Source of the DNA: Tatlockia sp.
GTDB taxonomy: Bacteria > Pseudomonadota > Gammaproteobacteria > Legionellales > Legionellaceae
Length of the DNA stretch: 64,000 nucleotides
Direction: 5' to 3'
NCBI GenBank assembly: GCA_013697725.1
Contig: JACCWI010000026.1
Span: forward strand, 161,304-225,303
This document shows positions 55,872 to 64,000 of this stretch, in pieces. Under the pieces are notes generated by a model. It worked only from the letters and a program-made list of their open reading frames with translations. It did not search any database and had not been told where the DNA came from. The stretch's first letter is position 1; every line of letters begins with the position of its first letter. A program made the position numbers and the translations under genes.

Positions 55872-56750
55872 ATGAGTTGGCTGAAAAAGTTATTACCTTC
55901 AAAAATTAGAACCGTTACTTCTCCAAAAAAAGGAGTTCCGGAAGGCTTATGGGTTAAATGTGTGGGATGTAGCGCGGTTTTATACCGTACTGAACTTGAA
56001 AAAAATCTTTCAGTTTGTCCTAATTGCAACCATCATCATCGCTTATCGGCAAGGGAGCGTTTAGAACAATTTCTTGATGAAGTTGGACAGGAAGAAATTG
56101 ATTCTCACTTAGAGCCCATTGATCGCTTAAAATTTAAAGATTCAAAAAAATACAAAGATAGAATTATACAAGCTCAAAAAGCAACAGGTGAGAAAGAAGC
56201 CTTAATTACTATGAAAGGAACTTTAAAACGTCAGCCAGTTGTGATTAGCGCTTTTGAATTTAAATTTATGGGCGGCTCGATGGGAGCTACTGTAGGTGAA
56301 AAATTTGTGCGTGCGGTAAGAGCCGCAGCTGCTGAAAGAAGGGCATTTATTTGCTTTACAGCTAGTGGTGGTGCCCGTATGCAGGAAGGGTTATTTTCTT
56401 TAATGCAAATGGCTAAAACAGCGGCCGCGCTTGCAAAGTTTACCGAAACATCCCTGCCTTTCATTGTTATTTTAACCGATCCTACCATGGGTGGAGTCTC
56501 AGCCAGCTTTGCTAGTCTTGGTGATGTCATCATTGCCGAACCCAATGCACTTATTGGTTTTGCCGGACCGCGGGTAATTGAGCAAACCGTGAGACAGACT
56601 TTACCGGAAGGCTTCCAACGTTCAGAATTTTTGCTTGAACATGGGCATATTGACATGATTGTTGAAAGAAAAGATCTCCGCTTTACAGTTGCAGAGCTGA
56701 TTGCAAAATTATCAAAACGAGAGTTATTAGATTTAGCTGATGAGAATTAA
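55872..56750 (+). CDS. accD: Acetyl-CoA carboxylase carboxyltransferase subunit beta
   Basis: Transfers carboxyl from biotin to acetyl-CoA, with AccA. It has 292 residues. The N-terminal zinc ribbon has two CxxC pairs (CVGC and CPNC) and MSWLKKLL matches the usual MSW start, so ATG 55872 is chosen over 55842. The core has [48 protein letters not shown] and [12 protein letters not shown]. It opens the classical accD-folC-SPOR-cvpA run. Confidence 0.96.
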   Translation: MSWLKKLLPSKIRTVTSPKKGVPEGLWVKCVGCSAVLYRTELEKNLSVCPNCNHHHRLSARERLEQFLDEVGQEEIDSHLEPIDRLKFKDSKKYKDRIIQAQKATGEKEALITMKGTLKRQPVVISAFEFKFMGGSMGATVGEKFVRAVRAAAAERRAFICFTASGGARMQEGLFSLMQMAKTAAALAKFTETSLPFIVILTDPTMGGVSASFASLGDVIIAEPNALIGFAGPRVIEQTVRQTLPEGFQRSEFLLEHGHIDMIVERKDLRFTVAELIAKLSKRELLDLADEN

Positions 56751-56808
56751 ATTCTCGAGATTAATAAAACTTGTTAAGCAGTCTACTGTAATCCATTAGT
56801 TAGGAGCT

Positions 56809-58101
56809 TTGGCTCAAGTGAAATACGTTGATTTTGATCTCAAACAATGGTTGGAATTTCTTGAAAATAGTCATGTTCAAGAAATTCAACTCGATTTGGA
56901 TCGCATTCGCAAAGTAGCTGAATTTCTTGATTTAACCAAGCCGCAAGCAAAAATCATCATGGTTGCAGGCACCAATGGTAAAGGCTCTACAGTTAGCACT
57001 TTGGAAGCCATATATCATACAGCAGGCTACCAGGTTGCCAGCTATACTTCTCCTCATTTATTAGAGTTTAATGAACGCATTCGCATCAATAGAATTCCTA
57101 TCAGTGATACAGAGTTAACTAAGGCTTTTTCTTTTATAGAACAGGGAAGGGGACAAACAAAGTTAACCTATTTTGAAATCACAACTCTTGCAGCTCTTTG
57201 GTATTTTAAACAACATAAATTAGACTTAATCATTCTGGAAGTAGGCTTGGGTGGACGCCTTGATGCTACCAACATTGTTGATTGTGATTTAGCAATTATT
57301 ACAACGATTGATCTTGATCATCAAGAATACTTAGGCAATAACAAAGAAGCAATTGGCTATGAAAAGGCAGGTGTGTTAAGAAGAAATAAGCCTTTTATTT
57401 TTGCAGATGAAAATCCACCAACTACTGTAATTGAGCGAGGGCTAGCTCTTAAAGCTCTCGCTTATTTTTATAAGCGAGATTATGATTATTGCCTTAATGA
57501 CGATCAAATTGAGCTTAATTTTCAAAACGAGTTAATAAAAATACCCCGTCCAACTTTGCATTGTAAATCAGTGGCGGCTGCTGTTGTTGCTAGTATTTTA
57601 ATGAGAAAACAACTCCCCTTAGGTAAACCAATCTGGATTGAAGCGATTAAAAATCTCTCCTTAGCTGGAAGATTACAATTAGTAAAAGGTAACTATACGA
57701 CCTTGGTTGATGTTTCTCACAATCCTCAGGCAGCAAGGCATTTAGCTCATTTTATAGCAAATTATCAACCTAAATCTAAGGTTTTTGCTATTTTTTCAGC
57801 TTTTAAGGATAAAGATATACCGGGTTTAATAAGCCCTTTAGTGAATCTGGTTAATTTTTGGTTCCCAGCCTTATTGTCGGGGGCACGCGCTCCCTCAAAA
57901 GAACAATTAGATCTTGCATTTTTTAATCAGGGTATCTCAACCCCCTGTTATGATAGTCCCGTTTTAGCCTATCAAGCTGCTTGTTCTCTTGCTAGATCAG
58001 ATGATTTAATCGTTGTTTATGGATCATTTTTTACAGTTTCAGCAGTCATTGGTTTTATAGAAAAGCAGCGAGACCTTGACAACCTATCTCATGAATCCTA
58101 A
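56809..58101 (+). CDS. folC: Bifunctional folylpolyglutamate/dihydrofolate synthase
   Basis: ATP-dependent ligase that adds Glu to folates. It has 430 residues. P-loop VAGTNGKGST near residue 51, YTSPHLLEFNERIRI, EVGLGGRLDATNIVD and TIDLDHQEYLGN are Mur-ligase family blocks specific to FolC. A TTG at 56809 and a GTG at 56818 both lie near an AGGAG at 56802; the GTG has the better spacing. It comes 58 bp after accD. Confidence 0.95.
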   Translation: MAQVKYVDFDLKQWLEFLENSHVQEIQLDLDRIRKVAEFLDLTKPQAKIIMVAGTNGKGSTVSTLEAIYHTAGYQVASYTSPHLLEFNERIRINRIPISDTELTKAFSFIEQGRGQTKLTYFEITTLAALWYFKQHKLDLIILEVGLGGRLDATNIVDCDLAIITTIDLDHQEYLGNNKEAIGYEKAGVLRRNKPFIFADENPPTTVIERGLALKALAYFYKRDYDYCLNDDQIELNFQNELIKIPRPTLHCKSVAAAVVASILMRKQLPLGKPIWIEAIKNLSLAGRLQLVKGNYTTLVDVSHNPQAARHLAHFIANYQPKSKVFAIFSAFKDKDIPGLISPLVNLVNFWFPALLSGARAPSKEQLDLAFFNQGISTPCYDSPVLAYQAACSLARSDDLIVVYGSFFTVSAVIGFIEKQRDLDNLSHES

Positions 58102-58157
58102 TCTTCAACTTTTTGTGTTAAAATAAGCAAATTCAATTTTGGACTAAAGGAGATATG

Positions 58158-58940
58158 ATGAAATTAGTTATGGACGAGCGGGTTAAGCATCGGCTCATAG
58201 GTCTTGCTGTTATCTTATCTATAGGAGCAATCTTTGCACCTGCTGTCATGAAAAAATCAAGTCAGCGTATAGATGGTAATACGTCAATAACCATAAAATT
58301 ACCCCATAAACCATCTCAACCAGAAATTGATATGGTTGAACAAAAAGCGTTGTTCAATGGATCTCAAGTTGCTCAAGTTGAACAATCAAATCAAAGAGAA
58401 AAAGAACTTCCCTTACCCAATACAACTCAAGAAGAGTTTCTTAACCCAACTAAAGAATTTCAATCCAGTCAAGTGGAACTGGTGGGTCAAGCCCTAGTTT
58501 TAGCTGATGAAAAAGAGTTAGATACTCAAAATCATGCAAGTCGGGAAGGCCCAGAAGCTGAGGTTGCTCAGAAGGTTGCTACTGGCATTCGATTTAGACC
58601 TGCACCCATAGCCAAACCTAAAATCGTTGCTAAAAATTTAAATCTTTCCAAGCAAACAGCTAAACTCAAGCCGACAAAATTCGTAAAATCAGTGGCTAAT
58701 AAAAGTTATTCAATACAATTAGCAACCTTTACACAACTACAAAATGCAAATTTACTAGTTAGCAAGCTGAAAACCAAGGGCTATAAAGCAACTGTGGCTA
58801 AGGTCAAATCCAATGAAGGAATGCTATATAAGGTCTTGGTTGGACAAGTAACAAAAAGAGAGCAAGCGCTAATGTTACAAACTCAAATCGCTCATGCAAT
58901 GCAAATCAAAGGCTTTATCGTTACTACGGGTGAGGTATAA
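58158..58940 (+). CDS. DedD-like SPOR-domain protein
   Basis: Bitopic inner-membrane protein of 260 residues. Cytoplasmic start MDERVKHR, one TM segment (about 14-30), a Gln/Pro/Lys-rich periplasmic linker and a C-terminal SPOR domain from about residue 183 (SYSIQLATFTQLQNANLLVSK then GYKATVAK). E. coli DedD, encoded at the same place between folC and cvpA, is a septal-ring protein. ATG 58158 is 5 bp from AAGGAG; ATG 58155 is closer and less likely. Confidence 0.88.
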   Translation: MKLVMDERVKHRLIGLAVILSIGAIFAPAVMKKSSQRIDGNTSITIKLPHKPSQPEIDMVEQKALFNGSQVAQVEQSNQREKELPLPNTTQEEFLNPTKEFQSSQVELVGQALVLADEKELDTQNHASREGPEAEVAQKVATGIRFRPAPIAKPKIVAKNLNLSKQTAKLKPTKFVKSVANKSYSIQLATFTQLQNANLLVSKLKTKGYKATVAKVKSNEGMLYKVLVGQVTKREQALMLQTQIAHAMQIKGFIVTTGEV

Positions 58941-58943
58941 CTA

Positions 58944-59525
58944 ATGTGGCATTGGGTTGATCTCGCAATTTTAGCGATTATTGGCTTGTCAGTTATAACC
59001 GGTTTAATTCGTGGTTTCATCAAAGAACTTATCGCCCTGGCTGTTTGGATTCTTGCATTTTGGTTGGCTTTTAATTATTCACAAAGCCTTGACCCCTGGT
59101 TACATCAATATATTCAAGATAGCTCTGCAAGATTGGTAACAGGCTTTATTTTAATTTTTGTTGGAACTTTAATTTCAGGCGGTATAATCAATGCCTTACT
59201 CGGTTTTCTTTTAAAACGTTCTGGATTAAGTGGTACTGATCGTATTCTTGGCATGGGATTTGGTTTTATTCGAGGTTTATTTTTGGTTGCTCTTATTATA
59301 GTTGTTATTCAATTGACCTCGTTGCCGCACCTAGAATATTCCTCAAAGTCAAAACTTTATGTGAAATTTGATCCACTCGTTAATTGGTTAACTGCAGCAA
59401 TGCCAGATTTTATAAAACAAGCTAAATTCCTTGATCGAGATTCTAAACCTAAAGTTATACCTGAGCAAATAGGACAATCTGATTTGATAAATTTAGCCAA
59501 TGATTTTGAATTTTCTGATGGATAA
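58944..59525 (+). CDS. cvpA: CvpA family membrane protein
   Basis: Inner-membrane protein of 193 residues with four TM segments; VDLAILAIIGLSVITGLIRGFIKEL and SGTDRILGMGFGFIRGLFLV are CvpA signatures. In enterobacteria it is needed for colicin V export and envelope tolerance to bile. It follows the SPOR gene by 3 bp. In many gammaproteobacteria purF comes next; here an ankyrin gene follows after 200 bp. Confidence 0.92.
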   Translation: MWHWVDLAILAIIGLSVITGLIRGFIKELIALAVWILAFWLAFNYSQSLDPWLHQYIQDSSARLVTGFILIFVGTLISGGIINALLGFLLKRSGLSGTDRILGMGFGFIRGLFLVALIIVVIQLTSLPHLEYSSKSKLYVKFDPLVNWLTAAMPDFIKQAKFLDRDSKPKVIPEQIGQSDLINLANDFEFSDG

Positions 59526-59725
59526 TAAGCTCTCCGCATTAAACAAATTAAATTGCCAGAGACTGAGCATGAACTCTAAGTATATCTCAGTTCTATGATT
59601 CTCATTTTTATTAGCCTTATAGCTTTAAAAGCGGAAATTAATCTTGCACTTCTGGCAGTTTTTTATGTTTCAACACGAAATTTTTTTTATTTTTTTATTA
59701 AAGATAAACTGAGGTAACCAAGATT

Positions 59726-60544
59726 ATGAAACGTAAATCCGACAACCATCAGATAAAAGAGTTATCTGAACAGGAAACCAAATGGAAAGACTTTTTAGAC
59801 GCTGTTTGTTTAGATGATATTGAAGTTGTAGGTTATTTTCTAAACGATTCAGACATTGATCCAGGGGCAGAGAACAATAGAGCGATTCGGGAGGCTTCAG
59901 AGGCAGGTCATGATCAGATGGTCAAATTGTTATTGACTGATGCGCGCGTTCATCCTATGCAAGCGTTAGAAGTTCATGGGAATGATGATGTTATCGATCC
60001 TCTAATTCTTGCGTGTAAGTACGGCCGTGTGGCTGTAGTAAAAATATTATTAGCTGATCCGCGTGTAAATCCCGGAGAATATGCTAATCAAGCGATTCAA
60101 ACTGCAATATTTAGTGGGTTTAGTGAAATAGTTGAGCTCTTGATAAAAGATCCGCGTGTTGATTCCACAAAGGGCGATTTGCTGTTAGATGCTGTATTAG
60201 AAGGGGATGCTGAAATTGTTAAAATTTTACTCGAAGACCCAAAAATAAATTTTGAACTTATGGAAAAAGCTGAAAACAATGAATCGAGTTTTAGCGCACT
60301 AGCCAAGATTGCAGCTCAACACGATAACATAGAGGTACTAGAGTTACTATTATCTCATTCTGAAGTGGCATCTAATCATCAGACAGCAGCTAGTTCTAAA
60401 TACCCTCAAATTAAATTAGCAATGAACTCTAATAAATTTGGTCTTTTTTTTGAAACTGAAAAAAAAGAGTCCCGGTTAGCTAAGCTAATAGTAAAAAATT
60501 TGGCAGAAGAGCTTGCGAATGCTTATGATAATTCAATGAAATAA
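59726..60544 (+). CDS. Ankyrin protein with LLxDPRVxP-type repeats; candidate effector
   Basis: Protein of 272 residues. About five ankyrin repeats between residues 15 and 220 use an unusual consensus: NNRAIREASEAGHDQMVKLL then LTDARVHP, VKILLADPRVNP, NQAIQTAIFSGFSEIVELLI, KDPRVDSTKGD and VKILLEDPKINF. This LLxDPRV style differs from the classical TPLHLA repeats of the 11.8-15.8 kb protein; I associate it with amoebal giant viruses and protists. There is no signal peptide. An AGGT-type ribosome-binding site precedes the ATG. Effector status is inference. Confidence 0.8.
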   Translation: MKRKSDNHQIKELSEQETKWKDFLDAVCLDDIEVVGYFLNDSDIDPGAENNRAIREASEAGHDQMVKLLLTDARVHPMQALEVHGNDDVIDPLILACKYGRVAVVKILLADPRVNPGEYANQAIQTAIFSGFSEIVELLIKDPRVDSTKGDLLLDAVLEGDAEIVKILLEDPKINFELMEKAENNESSFSALAKIAAQHDNIEVLELLLSHSEVASNHQTAASSKYPQIKLAMNSNKFGLFFETEKKESRLAKLIVKNLAEELANAYDNSMK

Positions 60545-60687
60545 TTTGCAACCTATAAACTTGCTTGTTTTTTTTAAGGCTTTTACTGACCTAATATTTT
60601 TTTTTTGATAGATATTTTGAAGTTAATTTTAATTTTTAGAAATTTGAATTAACATTCAAGTTAAATTGCATTTATTAAGTGATTGTT

Positions 60688-61482
60688 ATGAAAAAAGAAG
60701 ATGAAATCATTCTATCCACCTTTGTGGAAGTTTTTAAGTCATTTCAGATTAGCCCCTTCACTCAGCCGCAATTAAAATATGATCCCTGTGCAAAAGTTTC
60801 TATATCAGGCCTTGATGAAATTTTTTTTAATGGCATTTATATCAAAAGCCCTGGAGATCAGAAAAAATTGGTTGAGGAATTAGTAGCCCTTCAACAAGCT
60901 ATAGCTAAACCTTTAACAGTTTGGATAACTCCAGAGACGGAAACACCAGAATTTGAGGCAAAACTTAAGGCCCATTTCGAGTCACCCGGTTGTTTTTACG
61001 GTATGTTAGTTGATCTTAAGCAAGCTAAATTAAGTCAAAGCTCTGACAGAATCAGAATTGAACCGGTAACAACTCAAAAACAGGCTAAGGAATTTGCAAA
61101 AATTTATTGTGCTCTATTCCAATTGCCGAGCCTTTTAGAATCTATTACCACATGGCTTATTAGACAATATGAAATGGATAATCCTGTTTGCTTGAACTAT
61201 CTGTCTCGAATTGATGGAGTTCTCGCCGGTACCAGTAGTCTTGCTATTGATAGAGAGTTTAGCGACTACAAAGTCGGCGGTTTTTATAATGCTTGTGTAC
61301 TGCCTAAGTTAAGAAATTCGGGTGTCGCAACAGCCATGGCCTGTCATCGAGTTAAAGTAGCGAAGGAGCTGGGTCTAGACTTTCTCTCTATTGTTTTAAT
61401 GTCCGATGGAATGGCTAGGAGTTATTGTGAGAAGCTCGGCTTTATAAGTCACAACACAATGACCCCTTATTTTATTCGCTAA
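60688..61482 (+). CDS. GNAT family acetyltransferase
   Basis: Protein of 264 residues with a two-part layout. The N-terminal half (1-120) is weakly conserved; the C-terminal half is a GNAT fold with FYNACVLPKLRNSGVATAMACHR (acetyl-CoA loop in the R-x(2)-G-x-A form) and LMSDGMARSYCEKLGF as the final strand-helix. Substrate unknown. ATG 60688 is chosen over GTG 60679 because MKKEDEI gives a normal start; both have weak ribosome-binding sites. Confidence 0.8.
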   Translation: MKKEDEIILSTFVEVFKSFQISPFTQPQLKYDPCAKVSISGLDEIFFNGIYIKSPGDQKKLVEELVALQQAIAKPLTVWITPETETPEFEAKLKAHFESPGCFYGMLVDLKQAKLSQSSDRIRIEPVTTQKQAKEFAKIYCALFQLPSLLESITTWLIRQYEMDNPVCLNYLSRIDGVLAGTSSLAIDREFSDYKVGGFYNACVLPKLRNSGVATAMACHRVKVAKELGLDFLSIVLMSDGMARSYCEKLGFISHNTMTPYFIR

Positions 61483-61647
61483 TCACGAAAATAGTTAATA
61501 CCGGGACCTTTTACCTTATTTCATTTTTTTATCTCTATCAAAATTATATGCCATACTTGATATATGCATTTCCACTACAAGAAAAGAACTTCCTATCTTT
61601 CAATTCTGCATATTTTTAAAAAAAATGGTTAAAGTTGGAGATTAGAC

Positions 61648-63207
61648 ATGAAAGAAAAAAATGAACCACTTGATGCCCTAATTAACCCAGAGACCAAAGA
61701 TTTCTGGAAGGATCCTGTGGTTGATTTACAAGGCAATACTCATGAAAAAGATGCCACAGATGCCTCAATTATTCAAAATTTCGCATTAAAAGATGCTATA
61801 GAATACTTTAAAGAACCCCCAAATAACGATTTAGATAGCTCTGATGAACCACCTGATGCCTTCCTTGATCCTATTACAATGGAAATTTTAGTCGAGCCAG
61901 TTATTAATGTTAAATCTGGGAAAACCTATGAAAAAGCAACTATTCATTCCTGGTTAGAGGCTCATGATACAGATCCTATGACCACCGTTAAAACCAAAAT
62001 AGATGATTTAGTCCCCAATATAGCACTTAAACAAGCACTTGATGATTACAAAACACAAAAGGAAAATAAGATAATTATTAATGAGGCGGTGTTAGCTTTA
62101 AACACTGAGCCAGAGGTTAGACCAGAACAGTTGCCATCTAATGAAATATCCCAATCGCTTCCAGATACAAACGAGGAGGAGATAATAGCTTTAAACATTG
62201 TGCCAGAGGCTCAATCAAAGGAGCTGTCTTCAAATGAAATACCCAAAGTACTTCTCAATAAGAATGGGGATCTTATGGAAAACCCCATGTTTGATCAAAG
62301 CACTGATATAACCGCCGATGTTAACCTTGATGAAATAAATAGTGAAAACCTTGTTCCTGATAGAGCATTGAAAGAAGTTATTGAACAATTAAAGACTTCC
62401 GAAGATAAAGAAACTATTGGCCTTTGCCCCATTACTCAGACAGTAATGGTTGAGCCTGTAATAAATTTAGCGTCAGGTATTTCTTATGAAAAAGAAGCCA
62501 TATATGAATGGATAGATAATAGGAGTCAGACTGACCCCATTACAAGAATGCCTACAACGAAAACAGACCTTAGACCCAATAAATTATTAAAACTGGCTCT
62601 ATCCGAAATTCATTTGGCAAGTTCTCAAGAAAACAAAATCGATGAAAATTTAAATATTTCCAAACCTGTCAATGAGGGTGCTCAACAACCAAAATATAAT
62701 GCTCAAACTCCTCCTCACGCCTCTACTCGATCTGAAAAATTCGTAGAGGCCAATCGGTTTAATTCGCCAATTTTAGATAGGAATTCTCAGCGATCTGAGC
62801 GACAATCTACTTCCTCAATGAATCCCAGCCGGCCCCAATTGTCATCTATGAATAACTCTCGGCGTGAAAAGGCGCAGGAGGCGAGGGCGCTGTATCAATC
62901 TAAATCTAGCCCAGTGAGTCTGAAGCTTAGAACTGAAGATCAAATAAAATCCAGGCCGGGCTCTACTGTAAAGAATCAGAGTTCAACATCTTTAAGGTTC
63001 AAAGAACGACATTCCTATTTGATTAAAGATCACCGACAACCCTCATCACTAACTAAACTGGCATCCAATGGTTGGCTTTTTAGAGCGGCTCTAGCTTTAC
63101 AAAAAAATGCTCTATTATTGTTTATTCTTGGTGCCATTATGGATATGGTTTTCGATAAAAAAAATATGAATAAATCAGAGCCTCAACCTCCTCGGTTGAA
63201 ACGCTAA
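61648..63207 (+). CDS. Multi-U-box protein with C-terminal TM; candidate E3 ligase effector
   Basis: Protein of 519 residues. Two full U-boxes: residues 69-135 (FLDPITMEILVEPVINVKSG, YEKATIHSWLEAHDTDPMTT) and 257-319 (GLCPITQTVMVEPVINLASG, YEKEAIYEWIDNRSQTDPIT). Two shrunken copies precede them at 9-56 (INPETKDFWKDPVVDLQGN) and 200-247 (LLNKNGDLMENPMF, VPDRALKEVI). A duplicated linker lies at 148-202. Residues 360-470 are Ser/Arg rich, and 477-502 is a TM-like segment. Legionella LubX has two U-boxes and is a secreted ubiquitin ligase; this protein is longer and membrane-anchored. Ribosome-binding site GGAG is good. Confidence 0.8.
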   Translation: MKEKNEPLDALINPETKDFWKDPVVDLQGNTHEKDATDASIIQNFALKDAIEYFKEPPNNDLDSSDEPPDAFLDPITMEILVEPVINVKSGKTYEKATIHSWLEAHDTDPMTTVKTKIDDLVPNIALKQALDDYKTQKENKIIINEAVLALNTEPEVRPEQLPSNEISQSLPDTNEEEIIALNIVPEAQSKELSSNEIPKVLLNKNGDLMENPMFDQSTDITADVNLDEINSENLVPDRALKEVIEQLKTSEDKETIGLCPITQTVMVEPVINLASGISYEKEAIYEWIDNRSQTDPITRMPTTKTDLRPNKLLKLALSEIHLASSQENKIDENLNISKPVNEGAQQPKYNAQTPPHASTRSEKFVEANRFNSPILDRNSQRSERQSTSSMNPSRPQLSSMNNSRREKAQEARALYQSKSSPVSLKLRTEDQIKSRPGSTVKNQSSTSLRFKERHSYLIKDHRQPSSLTKLASNGWLFRAALALQKNALLLFILGAIMDMVFDKKNMNKSEPQPPRLKR

Positions 63208-63257
63208 CCTAAATAATTAAAAACTTGAATTAAAACAGATTTTTCATATTTCGCTCC

Positions 63258-63874
63258 CCCGTACCCGAGTGAAGCGAGAGATCTCATTTTATAGTAGCAG
63301 TTCTATTGTCTTTCAAAGATCTCTGCTACTGCCAGGAGATCCTTCGCTTCGCTCTGGATGACGGCCTTCGTTCTGGATGAGGGAGGTCTTACTTAAATCC
63401 GGAATTCTGACACTCTCCGTCATCCCGAGTGAAAGCGAGGGATCTCCTTTGTAGTAGCACGTTCTATTGCCTTTCAAAGATCACTGCCACTGCAGGTAGA
63501 TCCTTCGCTTCGCTCTGGATGACGGCTTTCGTTCTGGATGTCGGCCTTCGTTCTGGATGTCGGCCTTCGCTTTGGATGACGGCCTTCGCTCTGGATGACG
63601 GCCTTCGTTCTGGATGAGGAAGGTCTAACTTAAATCCGGAATTCTTACACTCTCCGTCATCCCGAGTGAAAGCGAGGGATCTCCTTTGTAGTAGCACGTT
63701 TTATTGCCTTTCAAAGATCACTGCCACTGCAGGGAGATCCTTCGCTTCGCTCTGGATGACGGCCTTCGCTCTGGATGAGGCCTTCGTTCTGGATGAGGGA
63801 GGTCTTACTTAAATCCGGGATTCTTACACTCTCCGTCATCCCGAGTGAAAGCGAGGGATCTCCTTTGTAGTAGC
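63258..63874. repeat. Nested palindromic repeat array
   Basis: Long units begin near 63258 (decayed), 63415, 63652 and 63831, at spacings of about 157, 237 and 179 bp. Each full unit has a 28-bp inverted repeat, GTCATCCCGAGTGAAAGCGA and its continuation GGGATCTCC on the left and GGAGATCCTTCGCTTCGCTC and TGGATGAC on the right, around a spacer of about 60 bp. Between units a 19-bp direct repeat (TTCTGGATG-x(2)-GGCCTTCG) occurs 2, 6 and 3 times, which accounts for the spacing differences. The short ORFs here are by-products of the repeats. No coding gene lies between 63208 and 63906. Confidence 0.85.
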
Positions 63875-64000
63875 GTAACCGTTCGGCGAACTACACGATG
63901 CTCAATCTAATTGCTACTAACCTTAACGGGTAAAAGATTTAAGTAATCCTCTTCATTGTTGCAAGCACGAATATTTTCAAATAGATGTTTGAGATATTCA
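63875..64000 (-). mobile_element. End of an IS66-type insertion element (continues beyond window)
   Basis: The fourth copy of the long repeat is cut after GTAGTAGC, and the new sequence begins GTAACCGTTCGGCGAACTAC, with the GTAA tip typical of IS66 family inverted repeats. A transposase C-terminus follows on the minus strand. The 8 bases before the junction (63867-63874) would be the target duplication. Confidence 0.65.
63907..64000 (-). CDS. IS66 family transposase, C-terminal end (partial)
   Basis: The last 30 residues of a minus-strand gene that enters from the right edge: EYLKHLFENIRACNNEEDY then LNLLPVKVSSN and a TAG stop at 63907-63909. The pattern (Y-L-x(2)-LF-x(n)-LLP) matches the end of IS66 TnpC transposases, where it usually reads LLPWNV. 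Too short to tell whether the gene is intact. Confidence 0.65.
   Translation of the reverse strand, partial: EYLKHLFENIRACNNEEDYLNLLPVKVSSN

Noticed and set aside
63429..63697. Short ORFs on both strands in the repeat array
   Set aside because: They translate the 19-bp repeat (recurrent LWMTAFA or PERRPSS strings) and have no ribosome-binding site; by-products of the repeat.
63340..63830. Possible CRISPR array from the repeated 19-bp pieces
   Set aside because: The short copies abut one another without unique spacers and the longer units are palindromic with near-identical interiors; no cas gene is present.

Overview
The window reads as chromosome of a Legionella species or a very close relative in the Legionellales. 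The DNA is AT-rich. The housekeeping blocks have gammaproteobacterial order: mnmA/erpA, yceD-rpmF-plsX-fabHDG-acpP-fabF-mltG-tmk-holB-tatD, pilBCD, dacA-dat-ybeD-lipB and accD-folC-SPOR-cvpA. Between them lie genes typical of intracellular Legionella: EnhA-like L,D-transpeptidase-fold proteins, lssY/lssZ, large ankyrin proteins, a U-box protein, a WD-like propeller protein and several genus-type orphans. No Dot/Icm structural gene is in view, so every effector call is inference.

Layout. 1-2.1 kb: a YkuD protein, then erpA and mnmA on the minus strand. 2.2-11.7 kb: the uninterrupted fatty-acid, ribosome and replication operon. 11.8-19.6 kb: a 1328-residue ankyrin protein, a MATE exporter, a two-TM orphan, a GH114 protein and a hemerythrin. 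20.2-24.4 kb: a surface-polysaccharide cassette (APH-fold kinase, HAD phosphatase, nucleotidyltransferase, two WavE proteins). 24.6-39.8 kb: a mixed accessory region with a cold-shock gene, a broken PP2C gene, a candidate LnaB-type (S-HxxxE) effector, an OmpA/Opa-like barrel, cvfB, an MFS exporter, a propeller protein, a papain-like secreted protease and ppsR. 39.8-43.6 kb: pilBCD. 43.7-46.9 kb: a methyltransferase, hpt, and an orphan bufferin-type (DUF2282) peptide gene beside a dead yceI. 47.2-55.7 kb: a cell-envelope block with two YkuD proteins, lssZ, lssY, lipB, ybeD, dat, dacA and rlpA. 55.8-59.5 kb: accD-folC-SPOR-cvpA. 59.7-63.2 kb: a second ankyrin protein, a GNAT and a multi-U-box protein. 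63.2-64.0 kb: a nested palindromic repeat array interrupted by the end of an IS66-type element that runs off the right edge.

The conserved operons supply acyl chains (fab), lipoylation (lipB), malonyl-CoA (accD) and cell-wall remodelling (mltG, dacA, rlpA, YkuD proteins). The accessory genes point to host interaction and surface variation. Most worth testing are the S-HxxxE protein at 25.8-27.4 kb, the multi-U-box protein at 61.6-63.2 kb, the choline-kinase/cytidylyltransferase-like surface cassette, the orphan bufferin precursor, and the two unlike ankyrin architectures. I saw no tRNA, rRNA or CRISPR array.
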